From contig NZ_JAGINT010000002.1 of assembly GCF_017876295.1 (NCBI RefSeq), positions 744,001 through 808,000 of the forward strand: a stretch of DNA of 64,000 nt, given 5' to 3'. This stretch comes from Kribbella aluminosa. Its GTDB lineage: Bacteria; Actinomycetota; Actinomycetes; Propionibacteriales; Kribbellaceae. Each line of letters starts with the position of its first letter. Within the stretch, counting starts at the first letter, position 1. The notes under the pieces were generated by a model. The model searched no databases. It was not told where the DNA came from and was given only the letters and a program-made list of their open reading frames with translations. Shown here one piece after another: positions 1-8,108 of this stretch. Made by a program: the position numbers and the translations under genes.

Positions 1-32
1 GTCAAGGCGCCTCCGGCCAAGGCTCCCTGGGA

Positions 33-689
33 ATGAGCGCACCAGTCGTCCTCGTACCCGGTCTGGGCCTCGGCCCCGAGTCGTACGCACGGACAGTCGA
101 ACACCTGACCGCGCAGTACCACGTGGTCAGTCTTCCCGGGTACGGCGAACCCGCGGGTGCCCGTGAGGACCTGCACCCGCGTGCGCTCGCGGTCGCGCTG
201 GCGGACAAGATCCGCGCGCGGGCGGTCCTCGTAGGCCACTCGGCCAGCTGCCAGATCGTCGTCGAGACCGCGGTCCGCTACCCGGAGCTCGTCCACGCTC
301 TCGTCCTCGTCGCGCCGACCGGCGACGTGCGGATGTCGAGCTGGGTCGACCGGGCCGTCCGGCTCGTCGGATCGGCCATCCCGGACGCACCGAAGCTGGT
401 TCGGATCAGCCCGCAGTACGCCCGGACGACGCTGCCGTCGATCGCCCGGGCCGGCGAGGCGTCGCGGCACCACGATCTGGCAGCGGTCATGTCCCAGGTC
501 CGGGCGCCCGTGGTCCTCGTCCGCGGCAGGTACGACCTGGTGTGTACGACGGAGTGGGTCGAACGGCTCGCCGAGCTCAGCCACGGCGAGGCCCGCACGC
601 TGGACACCGGCTCCCACATGCCGGTCGTGACCAACGGCCCGGAGCTCGCCGCTCTCATAGAACGAGCAGCCGCCCTTCCCGAAACCTAG
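33..689 (+). CDS. alpha/beta hydrolase
   Basis: Small alpha/beta-hydrolase fold protein of 218 aa; the substrate cannot be told. Seen: an N-terminal strand and oxyanion-type loop (VLVPGLGLG, residues 6-14), a nucleophile elbow GHSAS (residues 68-72, Ser70 as nucleophile), an acid-bearing GRYDLV near residue 170 and a C-terminal GSHMPV giving the His of the triad. The protein lacks most of the cap domain, so it is shorter than typical family members (about 250-300 aa). The ATG at 33 has no obvious ribosome-binding site, and the gene begins close to the window edge, so it may continue an operon from outside. It is followed by the TPP riboswitch of the next gene, so the two are probably separate transcription units. 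Confidence 0.8.
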   Translation: MSAPVVLVPGLGLGPESYARTVEHLTAQYHVVSLPGYGEPAGAREDLHPRALAVALADKIRARAVLVGHSASCQIVVETAVRYPELVHALVLVAPTGDVRMSSWVDRAVRLVGSAIPDAPKLVRISPQYARTTLPSIARAGEASRHHDLAAVMSQVRAPVVLVRGRYDLVCTTEWVERLAELSHGEARTLDTGSHMPVVTNGPELAALIERAAALPET

Positions 690-715
690 TGTCGAGTTAG
701 ACTCAGCAGCACAAA

Positions 716-810
716 CCTATGCGGGAGCTCGCACCGAGAAGCGCGGGCTGAGAGGGCGACAGCTGGGTCGCCGACCGCCTGAACCTGACCGGGTAATGCC
801 GGCGTAGGGA
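716..810 (+). promoter_or_regulatory. TPP riboswitch (THI element)
   Basis: Conserved thiamine-pyrophosphate aptamer signatures appear in order: a 5' GGGAGCTCGC strand (about 723-732), CTGAGAGGG (about 748-756), ACCGCCTGAACCTGACC (773-789) and the 3' GGGTAATGCCGGCGTAGGGA (791-810). The aptamer ends immediately before the ribosome-binding site of the permease at 823, so ligand binding probably blocks translation initiation. This matches the known wiring of thiamine-precursor transporters. Confidence 0.93.
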
Positions 811-822
811 GTGGGGTCACTT

Positions 823-2148
823 ATGACCGATACAACTGTTCGTCCTGCGGATCGGGTCGAGGCGCCGCTCGTCCTGACCACCGACACTCCGCGAACGCTC
901 GGGTTCTTCCCGCAGTTCACGCTCTGGGCAAACCTCGGCATCTCCCTGTTCGGACCGGTGACCGGTGCGCTGGTGGCGGCGTACACCGGGTCACTGGCCC
1001 AGGGGCTGCTCGCGATCGTCGTGGGCTGTGGGCTCGGCGCGCTCGTGCTCGGGGGCTCGGCCGTGTTCGGCTCGCACACCGGTGCACCCGCGATGGTGGC
1101 GCTGCGGGGAATCTTCGGGCGGCGCGGGTCGGTGGCGCCGACGGTGCTGAACATCGCGCAGAACATCGGCTGGGCGACGATGGAGATCATCGTGATCTCG
1201 CAGGCCGCGGTCGCGGTGACGGGTCCGAGCTGGCGCTGGCTGTTCGTCCTGCTGGCCGGTCTGATCGCCACGTCGATGGCGGTTCGTCCGCTCGGCAGTG
1301 TGAAGCTGCTCCGGAAGTTCATGGTCTGGCTGGTGCTGATCGCCTCGGCGTACCTCTTCGTCCAGGTGCTCACCAAGCCGGTGCACGCGCTGCCGCAGGA
1401 CAACGTCTACGGCTTCTGGCCCGCGGTCGACCTGGCCGCCGCCGGCGTGGTGTCGTTCGCCCCGCTAGCCGCTGACTACACCCGGCACTCGCGCACGAAC
1501 AAGGCGGCCTTCAGCAGCTCCGCCCTCGGCTACGGTCTGGCGGCGATCATCTACTACGCGCTGGGCGTGTTCGCGGTGGCGACGCTGCAGACGAACACCG
1601 ACGACGTGATCACCGCGCTCGTGACCCTCCCGGCCGGCGCGATCGCACTGTTCGTCCTGCTGGTGGACGAGGTGGACGAGGCGTACGCGAACGTCTACTC
1701 GACGACGATGTCGTTGCACAACCTGATCGGCCACATCGACCGCCGGTGGATCTCGGTCGCCATCGGAGTCGTTGCCACCGGCATCGCGATGTTCATCAAC
1801 CTGGGCAACTACACGCAGTTCCTGTACCTGATCGGCTCGGTCTTCATCCCGCTGTTCGCGGTCGCGATCGCGGACTTCTTCCTGGTCAGCAGGATGCGGT
1901 GGGACGTGTCGAGTACGGCGAGGTTCCGCTGGCAGCCGGCCGTCGCCTGGCTGATCGGCTTCGTCGCGTACCAGCTGGTGAACCCGGGCACGGTGGCCGG
2001 CTGGTCGCCGTTCTGGACACGCGTCCAGCAGGCCGTCTTCAACCACCACCCGGTCCCCGGCTGGCTCGGCGCGACGTACACCTCGATCCTGGTCTCGATG
2101 GCCGCCGCGGTGCTCCTCGGCCGGATCGCCCGCCGGCCGGCCGCCTAG
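823..2148 (+). CDS. cytX: NCS1-family permease, probable hydroxymethylpyrimidine transporter CytX
   Basis: Integral membrane transporter of the nucleobase:cation symporter-1 (purine/cytosine permease) family, 441 aa with about twelve hydrophobic segments. The TPP riboswitch directly upstream identifies the likely substrate class: thiamine precursors such as hydroxymethylpyrimidine, as in CytX proteins. Sequence alone would only say cytosine-permease-like. A GTG at 811 is in frame, but the ATG at 823 is preferred because the purine-rich GGGAGTGGGG (808-817) then lies at ribosome-binding distance and is available for riboswitch control. The stop codon overlaps the convergent reductase gene by 4 bp. 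Confidence 0.85.
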   Translation: MTDTTVRPADRVEAPLVLTTDTPRTLGFFPQFTLWANLGISLFGPVTGALVAAYTGSLAQGLLAIVVGCGLGALVLGGSAVFGSHTGAPAMVALRGIFGRRGSVAPTVLNIAQNIGWATMEIIVISQAAVAVTGPSWRWLFVLLAGLIATSMAVRPLGSVKLLRKFMVWLVLIASAYLFVQVLTKPVHALPQDNVYGFWPAVDLAAAGVVSFAPLAADYTRHSRTNKAAFSSSALGYGLAAIIYYALGVFAVATLQTNTDDVITALVTLPAGAIALFVLLVDEVDEAYANVYSTTMSLHNLIGHIDRRWISVAIGVVATGIAMFINLGNYTQFLYLIGSVFIPLFAVAIADFFLVSRMRWDVSSTARFRWQPAVAWLIGFVAYQLVNPGTVAGWSPFWTRVQQAVFNHHPVPGWLGATYTSILVSMAAAVLLGRIARRPAA

Positions 2149-2849
2149 CGGTACTCGGGGTTTTCGAAGTCGAAGCGGCAGCCGGCGTCCCACTCGGAGC
2201 GCTGGTTGCCGTGCGCCGGGATCCCGCCGGCGTCCTTGAGGATCCTTGCCAGGTGCAACAAGTTCCAGGTCATGAAGGTGGTGTTCCGGTTGGTGAAGTC
2301 GTTGTCCGGACCGCCGGATCCTTCGTCCAGGTACGACGGCCCCGGACCGGCCTCGCCGATCCATCCGGCGTCGGCCTGCGGCGGCACCGTGTATCCGAGG
2401 TGCTGCAGCGAGTAGAGGATGTTCATCGCGCAGTGCTTCACGCCGTCCTCGTTCCCGGTGATCAGGCAGCCGCCGACGCGACCGTAGTACGCGTACTGGC
2501 CGTGGTCGTTGAGGATCGACGAGTTGCCGTACAGGCGCTCGATCACCTGCTTGGTGACCGAGCTGTTGTCACCCAGCCAGATCGGCCCGGCGATCACCAG
2601 GATGTCGGCGGCCATCACCTTCGCCTGGATCGACGGCCAGGCGTCCGTCGCCCACCCGTGCTCGGTCATGTCCGGCCAGACCCCGGTGGCGATGTCGTGG
2701 TCCACGGCACGGATCACCTCGGTCGCGACGCCCTGCTTGTCCAGGATCCGCCTGCTGACCTCCAGCAGGCCCTCGGTGTTGCTGCGTTCCGGTGACCGTT
2801 TCAGCGTGCAGTTGATGAAGAGCGCACTCAAATCGTCGTAGTTCGTCAC
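2145..2849 (-). CDS. flavodoxin-fold NAD(P)H-dependent reductase
   Basis: A 234-aa FMN-binding flavodoxin-like/NADPH-dependent FMN reductase protein. The N terminus carries an FMN-phosphate-loop-like segment (ALFINCTLKRSPERSNTE), followed by a DILVIAGPIWLGDNSS strand-loop typical of the family and YGRVGGCLITGNEDG, which resembles the FMN-isoalloxazine loop. It probably reduces flavin or a quinone/nitro substrate in the cytoplasm; the substrate is not deducible. It is convergent with the permease (4-bp overlap) and divergent from the methyltransferase at 2925, with about 75 bp between their starts. Confidence 0.75.
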   Translation of the reverse strand: MTNYDDLSALFINCTLKRSPERSNTEGLLEVSRRILDKQGVATEVIRAVDHDIATGVWPDMTEHGWATDAWPSIQAKVMAADILVIAGPIWLGDNSSVTKQVIERLYGNSSILNDHGQYAYYGRVGGCLITGNEDGVKHCAMNILYSLQHLGYTVPPQADAGWIGEAGPGPSYLDEGSGGPDNDFTNRNTTFMTWNLLHLARILKDAGGIPAHGNQRSEWDAGCRFDFENPEYR

Positions 2850-2924
2850 GGTCCTCAGTGTGCGTCCCGACCGGGTGGACAGCTATTACGGGACGCTTTC
2901 CACACCCGCGACTGGCACTGAACC

Positions 2925-3632
2925 GTGTGGACCGAGATACTGACGCCCATGCTGAACTCCGCATTGCGCAGCCGGGCCGAGTACGCGGAACTAGGGGCCG
3001 ACGGGCTGGCCGCGCGTACGACGCCCGAGCGGGACGCGGCGATCGTCAAGGCGGTCGAGGAACTGCTGGTCGGCCGGGAAACCGTGCTGGACCTGTGCTG
3101 CGGGTACGGCCGGATCGCGCTGCCGCTGCGGCGCGCCGGCAAGGTCGTCCGCGCGCTGGACATCTCGCCGAACCTGGTCGATGCCGGTCGCGCGCAGGCT
3201 GTCGGCGAGGAGCTCGCGATCGACTGGGCGATCGGTTCGATGACCGACCTGCCGTACCGGTGGGACTCGTTCGACGCGGTGATCTGCCTGTGGACGGCGT
3301 TCCACGAGTTGTTCGCCGAGGACGAGCAGATCTCCACCATCTGCGAGATCTCCCGGGTGCTGAAGCCGGGCGGGGTCGCGGTCATCGAAGGTCCGGTGTG
3401 GGGACCTGCGACCGCGGGTGAGATCGCGAACGGGATGCGCCAGGGGCCCGAGCACCGGATCGTCACCACCGAGCACGACGACGACCGCAGCAGCGTGCAC
3501 TTCATCCACGACGAGATCAGCTACGGCCGCCTCTGCGCGGCCGCCGGTATCGACGACTACAAGGTCTACAAGCGCGACTGGGGCGGTCGCCGGCGACTCA
3601 TTCTGGAGATTCACGCACCAGCAGCTAATTGA
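2925..3632 (+). CDS. class I SAM-dependent methyltransferase
   Basis: A Rossmann-fold methyltransferase of 235 aa. Motif I is VLDLCCGYGRIALPLR (about residues 53-68), the acidic end of strand 2 is in ALDISPNL, and the post-motif DAVICLWTAFHELF and LKPGGVAVIEGP complete the canonical order. The acceptor substrate is unknown. The start could be GTG 2925 or ATG 2949; neither has a strong ribosome-binding site. A terminator hairpin follows at 3644-3675. Confidence 0.82.
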   Translation: MWTEILTPMLNSALRSRAEYAELGADGLAARTTPERDAAIVKAVEELLVGRETVLDLCCGYGRIALPLRRAGKVVRALDISPNLVDAGRAQAVGEELAIDWAIGSMTDLPYRWDSFDAVICLWTAFHELFAEDEQISTICEISRVLKPGGVAVIEGPVWGPATAGEIANGMRQGPEHRIVTTEHDDDRSSVHFIHDEISYGRLCAAAGIDDYKVYKRDWGGRRRLILEIHAPAAN

Positions 3633-3643
3633 CGTGTCAAAGA

Positions 3644-3675
3644 AGCAGATCCCCACTCCACACTGGGGATCTGCT
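3644..3675. terminator. hairpin between convergent genes
   Basis: Perfect 12-bp inverted repeat AGCAGATCCCCA (3644-3655) and TGGGGATCTGCT (3664-3675) with an 8-nt loop, followed by CCTTGT. It sits between the methyltransferase and the convergent ogt pseudogene and could serve both. Confidence 0.75.
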
Positions 3676-3720
3676 CCTTGTCCAGCGAGTCTAAATCCAT
3701 TCCGGACAACTCCGGAAATG

Positions 3721-4288
3721 TCAGCTTTTTGCTTCCAGATTCAGCAGGAACCGTTTCGCGTCAAGGCCGCCCGCGTAGCCGGTGAGTGCGCCGTTCGCGC
3801 CGATCACCCGATGACACGGCAGGACGACGCACACCGGGTTCGCGCCCAGCGCCGTACCGACCGCGCGGGGCCGCCTTCGGCTTGTCGATGCCGACGGCAA
3901 CAGCGCCGTACGTCGTGGTCCGCCCGTAGCTGGTGTGCTCCGGAAGGTCCTCCAGTACCAGCCGCTGGAACGGCGACGCGAGCACCAGATCGACGTCCAG
4001 GTCGAACGTGTGCCGCCGCCCGTCGAGGTACTCGTCGAGCTGCCGCCGTACGTCGTCCAGCGGTCGCGGCTGCCGCAGTACCCGCGGGGACACCGACCGG
4101 GCGAGCCGGGCGGTGATCGTCTCCTCGTCGCCGAACGAGCTCGCGACGACCTTCCCGTACGCGACCGCGAGCAGCATCGTGCCGATCGGCGTGTCGTGCA
4201 GCGTGTAGGCGACGTCGGCGTCCGGGAAGACGGGTGGTTTCGGGTCGGGGGTGTTCAGCCGGGTGAGCCGGCTCTCGAGATCAGTCAT
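3721..4288 (-). pseudogene. ogt: methylated-DNA-protein cysteine methyltransferase, frameshifted
   Basis: Ogt/MGMT-family DNA repair protein that would transfer alkyl groups from O6-alkylguanine to its own cysteine. The N-terminal frame starts at ATG 4288 (MTDLESRL) and reads through LEDLPEHTSYGRTTTYG and GIDKPKAA; it then leaves the family pattern at a run of four G (3867-3870, forward strand). In the next frame the family C terminus resumes with PCHRVIGANGALTGYAGG and ends NLEAKS at 3721. Removing one base restores a 188-aa protein containing the catalytic PCHR. The start overlaps the sigma-factor stop by 8 bp (ATGACTGA), so the two genes were translationally coupled. Either a recent pseudogene or a sequencing error. 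Confidence 0.85.
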
Positions 4289-4763
4289 CGTGTACTCCGA
4301 GTTTCGTGCGCAAGGTCGCCAGCGCGTCGCTGACCAGTCGGCGCGACGCGGCGGGCGTGGTGTCCAGAGCGGCGGCCACACCGTGGTGGTCCAGGTCGCC
4401 GACGTACTTCAGCGTGATCGCGAAGCGTTGCCGCTCCGGCAGTTGGTTCACCGCCCGCCAGAGGTCCGGGTCCGGCCACGCGGCGGCCTCCGGGCCGTCG
4501 ACCGCGACCGGCGGCGCCTCCTCCAGCGGGCGCTGCGGTGTCCGCGCCCGGTGTACGTCGGTCGCGCACCGGGCGGTGATGGTGAGCAGCCAGCTGCGCA
4601 GGTTCTTCGCCGACTTCAGCGTCGGGTACGCCGCGTACGCCTTCTCCCAGGCGCGCTGCGCGACGTCGTCGCCGTCCTGACCGGCCATCGCCCGCGCCAG
4701 CCGGGCGACGTCCCGCCAGTGCTCGTCGACCAGCGCCTGGAACGGCGGCAACCCCGTAGTCAT
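4281..4763 (-). CDS. ECF-type RNA polymerase sigma factor
   Basis: A 160-aa extracytoplasmic-function sigma factor. Region 2 is visible in residues about 10-75 (FQALVDEHWRDVARLARAMA, then LRSWLLTITARCATDVHR) and region 4 near the C terminus (LPERQRFAITLKYVGDLD, then GVAAALDTTPAASRRLVSDA). The start is taken as ATG 4763 (MTTGLPPF); upstream in-frame codons do not look coding. It overlaps the ogt pseudogene at 4281-4288, an arrangement suggesting shared control of alkylation repair. No anti-sigma gene is adjacent. It is divergent from the sulfur leader region. Confidence 0.85.
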   Translation of the reverse strand: MTTGLPPFQALVDEHWRDVARLARAMAGQDGDDVAQRAWEKAYAAYPTLKSAKNLRSWLLTITARCATDVHRARTPQRPLEEAPPVAVDGPEAAAWPDPDLWRAVNQLPERQRFAITLKYVGDLDHHGVAAALDTTPAASRRLVSDALATLRTKLGVHDD

Positions 4764-4813
4764 CACGCCAGTAGAACGCACGCACGGTCCGGCGTGTGAG
4801 TCCGGATCACGAG

Positions 4814-4838
4814 ATTGTCTAGTTGACCAGTAGACAAT
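4814..4838. promoter_or_regulatory. inverted-repeat operator candidate, sulfur operon
   Basis: Perfect 8-bp inverted repeat ATTGTCTA (4814-4821) and TAGACAAT (4831-4838) with a 9-nt spacer containing TTGACC, which could be a -35 element. It lies 19 bp upstream of the leader-peptide ATG, in the divergent region between the sigma gene and the sulfur operon, so a dimeric repressor there could control either side. Confidence 0.55.
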
Positions 4839-4856
4839 GATGCGAAGATAGCTGAC

Positions 4857-4928
4857 ATGACGACGACCCACCTCACCCGCCGTCGCGTCATCGACCTGCT
4901 GCGGACGGCAAGCGCCACCTGTCGCTGA
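4857..4928 (+). CDS. cysteine-ended leader peptide of sulfur operon
   Basis: A 23-codon open reading frame starting at ATG 4857 and ending RRRVIDLLRTASATCR-stop. Actinobacterial sulfur-assimilation operons are commonly preceded by short leader peptides of this pattern (Arg-rich, then (H/V)xDLLRxxSxxC near the end). The downstream genes here are exactly such an operon. The likely role is cis-regulatory: ribosome progress through the penultimate Cys codon would report cysteine supply. The peptide ends 67 bp before the flavin reductase start; a short GGCG/CGCC hairpin lies in between (about 4949-4961). Confidence 0.75.
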   Translation: MTTTHLTRRRVIDLLRTASATCR

Positions 4929-4995
4929 CGCGCCATCCCGTCATTCCCGGCGAGCTCCGCCATACCTCCTGTATCGCCCTTCCCGAGGGAGAGAC

Positions 4996-5553
4996 ATGTC
5001 TGTGCCTGAACCGCACGCTGCCTTGCACCGTCCTGCCCTGTCCGTCGTGCCCGACCGCGCCGAGGAACGGATCGTGGACGCCGACGTCTACAAGTCCGTC
5101 TTCCGCCGGCACGCCGCCGGCGTCGTGGTGATCACCGCGGACGCCGGCCACGGACCGGTCGGCTTCACCGCCACGTCGCTGGTGTCCGTGAGCCTGCTGC
5201 CGCCGCTGGTCTCGTTCGCGATCGCCTCCAGCGCGTCCAGCTGGCCGACCGTGAGTACGGCGACCAGCCTGGTGATCAACTTCCTGTCCGCCGACCAGCA
5301 CGCGATCGCGGGCCGGTTCGCGACCAGCGGGATCGACCGGTTCGCCGAGCCGACCCGCTGGTCCCGGCTGGCCACCGGCGAACCCGCCCTCGACGACGCC
5401 CCGAGCCTCCTGCGCGCGCAGGTCGAGCACTGTTTCGCGGTCGGCGACCACTACCTGGTCGTCGCCCGCCTCGCCACCCACACCGAACGCCGTGAGCACG
5501 AGTCGCTGCTCTACCACGACGGCAACTACGCGAAAGCCCACCATGTCCAGTAA
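4996..5553 (+). CDS. flavin reductase family protein
   Basis: A 185-aa FMN reductase-like (DIM6/NTAB) protein expected to supply reduced flavin to the monooxygenase at 8105. Typical family features are FRRHAAGVVVITADAG at the start of the domain, VGFTATSLVSVSLLPPLVSF in the FMN-binding region and a C-terminal GDHYLVVARL segment. A good ribosome-binding site (GAGGGAGAG) precedes ATG 4996. The 3' end overlaps the substrate-binding protein gene by 11 bp, so it is the first structural gene of the sulfur operon. Confidence 0.85.
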   Translation: MSVPEPHAALHRPALSVVPDRAEERIVDADVYKSVFRRHAAGVVVITADAGHGPVGFTATSLVSVSLLPPLVSFAIASSASSWPTVSTATSLVINFLSADQHAIAGRFATSGIDRFAEPTRWSRLATGEPALDDAPSLLRAQVEHCFAVGDHYLVVARLATHTERREHESLLYHDGNYAKAHHVQ

Positions 5554-6589
5554 ACGCCTCCTGACCATTCTCGCCCTCCTCGCCGTCGCGGTCACCGGCT
5601 GCAGCGCGAAGGCCGACGCCGGCGGCGCCGCGAAGCTGTCGCTCGACGCCGCGCTCCCGACCACGATCCCGGACGGCACCAAGATCGTCGTCGGCGATCC
5701 CGCCACCGAGGTCGCGCTGAAGTTGTCCGGCCAGTACGACAAGGTGTCCAAGTACGTGCAGTTCGCGAACCTCAGCGGCGGTCCGCAGACCACCGAGGCG
5801 TTCCGGGCACACGCGCTCGACCTCGGGTCGGTCGCCGAGATCCCGTCGATCAACGCGACCTGGACCGGTCTGCACGTGAAGATCGTCGCCTCCAAGTTCC
5901 GGCTGGACCCGATCGCCCACCCGATCTACAAGCTCGGCATCGCGCCGGGGGTGTCGGTGAAGACGCTCGGCGACCTGCGCGGGAAGAAGATCGCGTACAG
6001 CCCGGGGCAGGCGCAGGGCGCACTGATCCTGAAGGTGCTGAAGAAGGCCGGGCTGACCAAGGAGGACGTGAAGCTGGTCGAGCTGCCCAGCACGGGTGAC
6101 GTCTACGTGCAGGCACTCGCCGGCAAGCAGGTCGATGTCGCCCCGATCGGCGGCGTCCAGATCAAGCGGTACCTGGCGAAGTACGGCAAGGACGGTGGCG
6201 CCGTGATCGACCACGGTCTGCGGGACGACGCCGGTCACCTCTACGGCCCGGTCGAGTCGCTCGAGGATCCCGGGAAGGCGGCCGCGATCCGCGCGTACGT
6301 CGCTGCCTGGGGCGTCGCGCAGGACTGGATCGACAAGCACCCCAAGGAGTGGATCGAGGGGTACTACGTGAAGGACCAGGGGCTCAGCGCGGCGGACGGC
6401 CAGTGGCTGGTCGACAACGCCGGGCACCCGGACATCCCGGCCGACTGGAGCGCCGCGATCCAGCGCCAGCAGCAGACCATCGAACTGCTCGCCAAGGAGA
6501 CCGGCAACCCGGTGATCCAGGCGAAGGACCTGTTCGACCTGCGGTTCCAGACCGTCGCTGCCGACGCGATCAAGGCAGGTGCCAAATGA
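5543..6589 (+). CDS. ssuA: ABC transporter substrate-binding lipoprotein (SsuA-like)
   Basis: A 348-aa lipoprotein that would capture sulfonates or related organosulfur compounds outside the membrane. The N terminus is a lipoprotein signal peptide with lipobox VTGC (Cys about residue 20). The body follows the NMT1/SsuA fold pattern, including TTEAFRAHALDLGSVAEIPS, GKKIAYSPGQAQGALILKVLKKAGL and a late DLFDLRFQTV. The start at ATG 5543 overlaps the flavin reductase stop. The exact ligand is inferred from the operon (monooxygenase, flavin reductase, cysteine leader). Confidence 0.8.
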   Translation: MSSKRLLTILALLAVAVTGCSAKADAGGAAKLSLDAALPTTIPDGTKIVVGDPATEVALKLSGQYDKVSKYVQFANLSGGPQTTEAFRAHALDLGSVAEIPSINATWTGLHVKIVASKFRLDPIAHPIYKLGIAPGVSVKTLGDLRGKKIAYSPGQAQGALILKVLKKAGLTKEDVKLVELPSTGDVYVQALAGKQVDVAPIGGVQIKRYLAKYGKDGGAVIDHGLRDDAGHLYGPVESLEDPGKAAAIRAYVAAWGVAQDWIDKHPKEWIEGYYVKDQGLSAADGQWLVDNAGHPDIPADWSAAIQRQQQTIELLAKETGNPVIQAKDLFDLRFQTVAADAIKAGAK

Positions 6590-7422
6590 GCGCGACCACC
6601 CTGCCCGGGCTCCGTACCCGGGCCGCCGCGAGCCCCGTCGTACGGCGCCGTCGGCTCGGACCGGGTAGGCCGATCAGGTTCGGCGCCGCGATCGGTCCGG
6701 TACTCCTGCTGGTGATCTGGAGCGTCGGGTCCGCCGCTGGTTGGATCGACCAACGGATCCTGTCCGCGCCGTGGACCGTGGTGAGCACGGCCGGCGAACT
6801 GATCTCCGACGGCCGCCTGCAGTCGAACCTGTGGACGTCCGCCCAGCGGGCCCTGCTCGGACTCGCGCTCGGCATCGTGCTGGGCGTCGTACTGGCGCTG
6901 ATCTCCGGCCTGTCCCGGATCGGCGAGGCGGTGCTCGACGGCCCGATCCAGATCAAGCGGGCGATCCCGTCGCTGGCGTTGCTGCCGCTGCTGATCCTCT
7001 GGCTCGGGATCGGCGAGTCGATGAAGGTCGTCACCATCCTGCTCGGGGTGTTCGTGCCGATCTACCTCCACACCCACAACGGCCTCCGCACGATCGACAG
7101 CCGGTACGTCGAACTCGCGCAGACCGTCGGGCTCTCGCAGTGGCAGTTCATCCGCCGCGTCGTACTCCCGGGTGCGCTGCCCGGCTTCCTGCTCGGACTG
7201 CGGTTCGCGGTCACCGGCGCCTGGCTGTCGCTCGTCGTCGTCGAGCAGATCAACTCCACCAGCGGTATCGGCTACATGATGGAGCTGGCCCGCACGTACG
7301 GGCAGACCGACATCATCATCGTCGGCCTGGTCGTGTACGGCGTCCTGGGTCTGCTCTCCGACGGGGTCGTCCGCCTGATCCAGAGGAGGGCCCTGTCATG
7401 GCGACGCACACTGGCCTCCTGA
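6586..7422 (+). CDS. ssuC: ABC transporter permease (SsuC-like)
   Basis: A 278-aa inner-membrane permease with about six hydrophobic segments. It carries the EAA-type loop of binding-protein-dependent permeases around VELAQTVGLSQWQFIRRVVLPGALP, cut here by position (about residues 177-201). The start ATG overlaps the stop of the binding protein gene (ATGA, 6586-6589), showing translational coupling. It partners with the ATPase encoded at 7398. Confidence 0.87.
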   Translation: MSATTLPGLRTRAAASPVVRRRRLGPGRPIRFGAAIGPVLLLVIWSVGSAAGWIDQRILSAPWTVVSTAGELISDGRLQSNLWTSAQRALLGLALGIVLGVVLALISGLSRIGEAVLDGPIQIKRAIPSLALLPLLILWLGIGESMKVVTILLGVFVPIYLHTHNGLRTIDSRYVELAQTVGLSQWQFIRRVVLPGALPGFLLGLRFAVTGAWLSLVVVEQINSTSGIGYMMELARTYGQTDIIIVGLVVYGVLGLLSDGVVRLIQRRALSWRRTLAS

Positions 7423-8108
7423 CCGTCCAGGTCCGTGATCTCGTCCGCCGGTACGACGAGCGCGCGGTACTGGACGGGCTGGACCTTGACATCGAGCCCG
7501 GCGAGTTCGTGGCGCTGCTGGGGAAGAGCGGGTCCGGGAAGAGCACGCTGTTGCGGGCGCTGGCCGGGCTCGACTACGACGTCGACGGATCCGGTGAGCT
7601 CGTCGTCCCTGCCAACGTGTCGGTGGTCTTCCAGGACTCGCGGTTGTTGCCGTGGGCAAGAGTTCTCGACAACGTCGTACTCGGACTGGGCGGGGCCGAG
7701 GAGCGCGGTCGCCGGAGCCTGGACGAGGTCGGGCTCGCCGGTCGCGAGAAGGCCTGGCCGAACGAGTTGTCCGGTGGTGAGCAGCAGCGGGTCGCGCTGG
7801 CCCGGTCGCTGGTCCGCGAGCCCCAGCTCTTGCTCGCCGACGAGCCGTTCGGGGCGCTGGACGCGTTGACCCGGTTGAAGATGCACGCGCTGCTGCGGAA
7901 GCTGTGCGCCGCGCACCAACCCGCAGTGCTGCTGGTGACGCACGACGTCGACGAGGCGATCGTGCTGGCCGACCGGGTGATCGTGCTCGACGCCGGCCGG
8001 ATCGTCGCCGAGGAGACGATCACGCTGACCGGGTCGCGGAGCGCGGCGGATCCGGAATTCGCCGCGGTCCGCTCGCGGCTTCTCGACGCTTTGGGGGTCT
8101 CGGTATGA
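7398..8108 (+). CDS. ssuB: ABC transporter ATP-binding protein (SsuB-like)
   Basis: A 236-aa ATPase of the nitrate/sulfonate/taurine importer class. Walker A is GKSGSGKST, the signature is ELSGGEQQRVAL, Walker B is LLLADEP and the switch His is in VTHDVDEA. The start at ATG 7398 overlaps the permease by 25 bp and has a GAGGAGGG ribosome-binding site inside that gene. It is coupled to the downstream monooxygenase by a 4-bp overlap. Confidence 0.9.
   Translation: MATHTGLLTVQVRDLVRRYDERAVLDGLDLDIEPGEFVALLGKSGSGKSTLLRALAGLDYDVDGSGELVVPANVSVVFQDSRLLPWARVLDNVVLGLGGAEERGRRSLDEVGLAGREKAWPNELSGGEQQRVALARSLVREPQLLLADEPFGALDALTRLKMHALLRKLCAAHQPAVLLVTHDVDEAIVLADRVIVLDAGRIVAEETITLTGSRSAADPEFAAVRSRLLDALGVSV

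Noticed and set aside
811..823. GTG 811 as start of the permease
   Set aside because: It would place the start directly at the aptamer end without a ribosome-binding site; ATG 823 has one.
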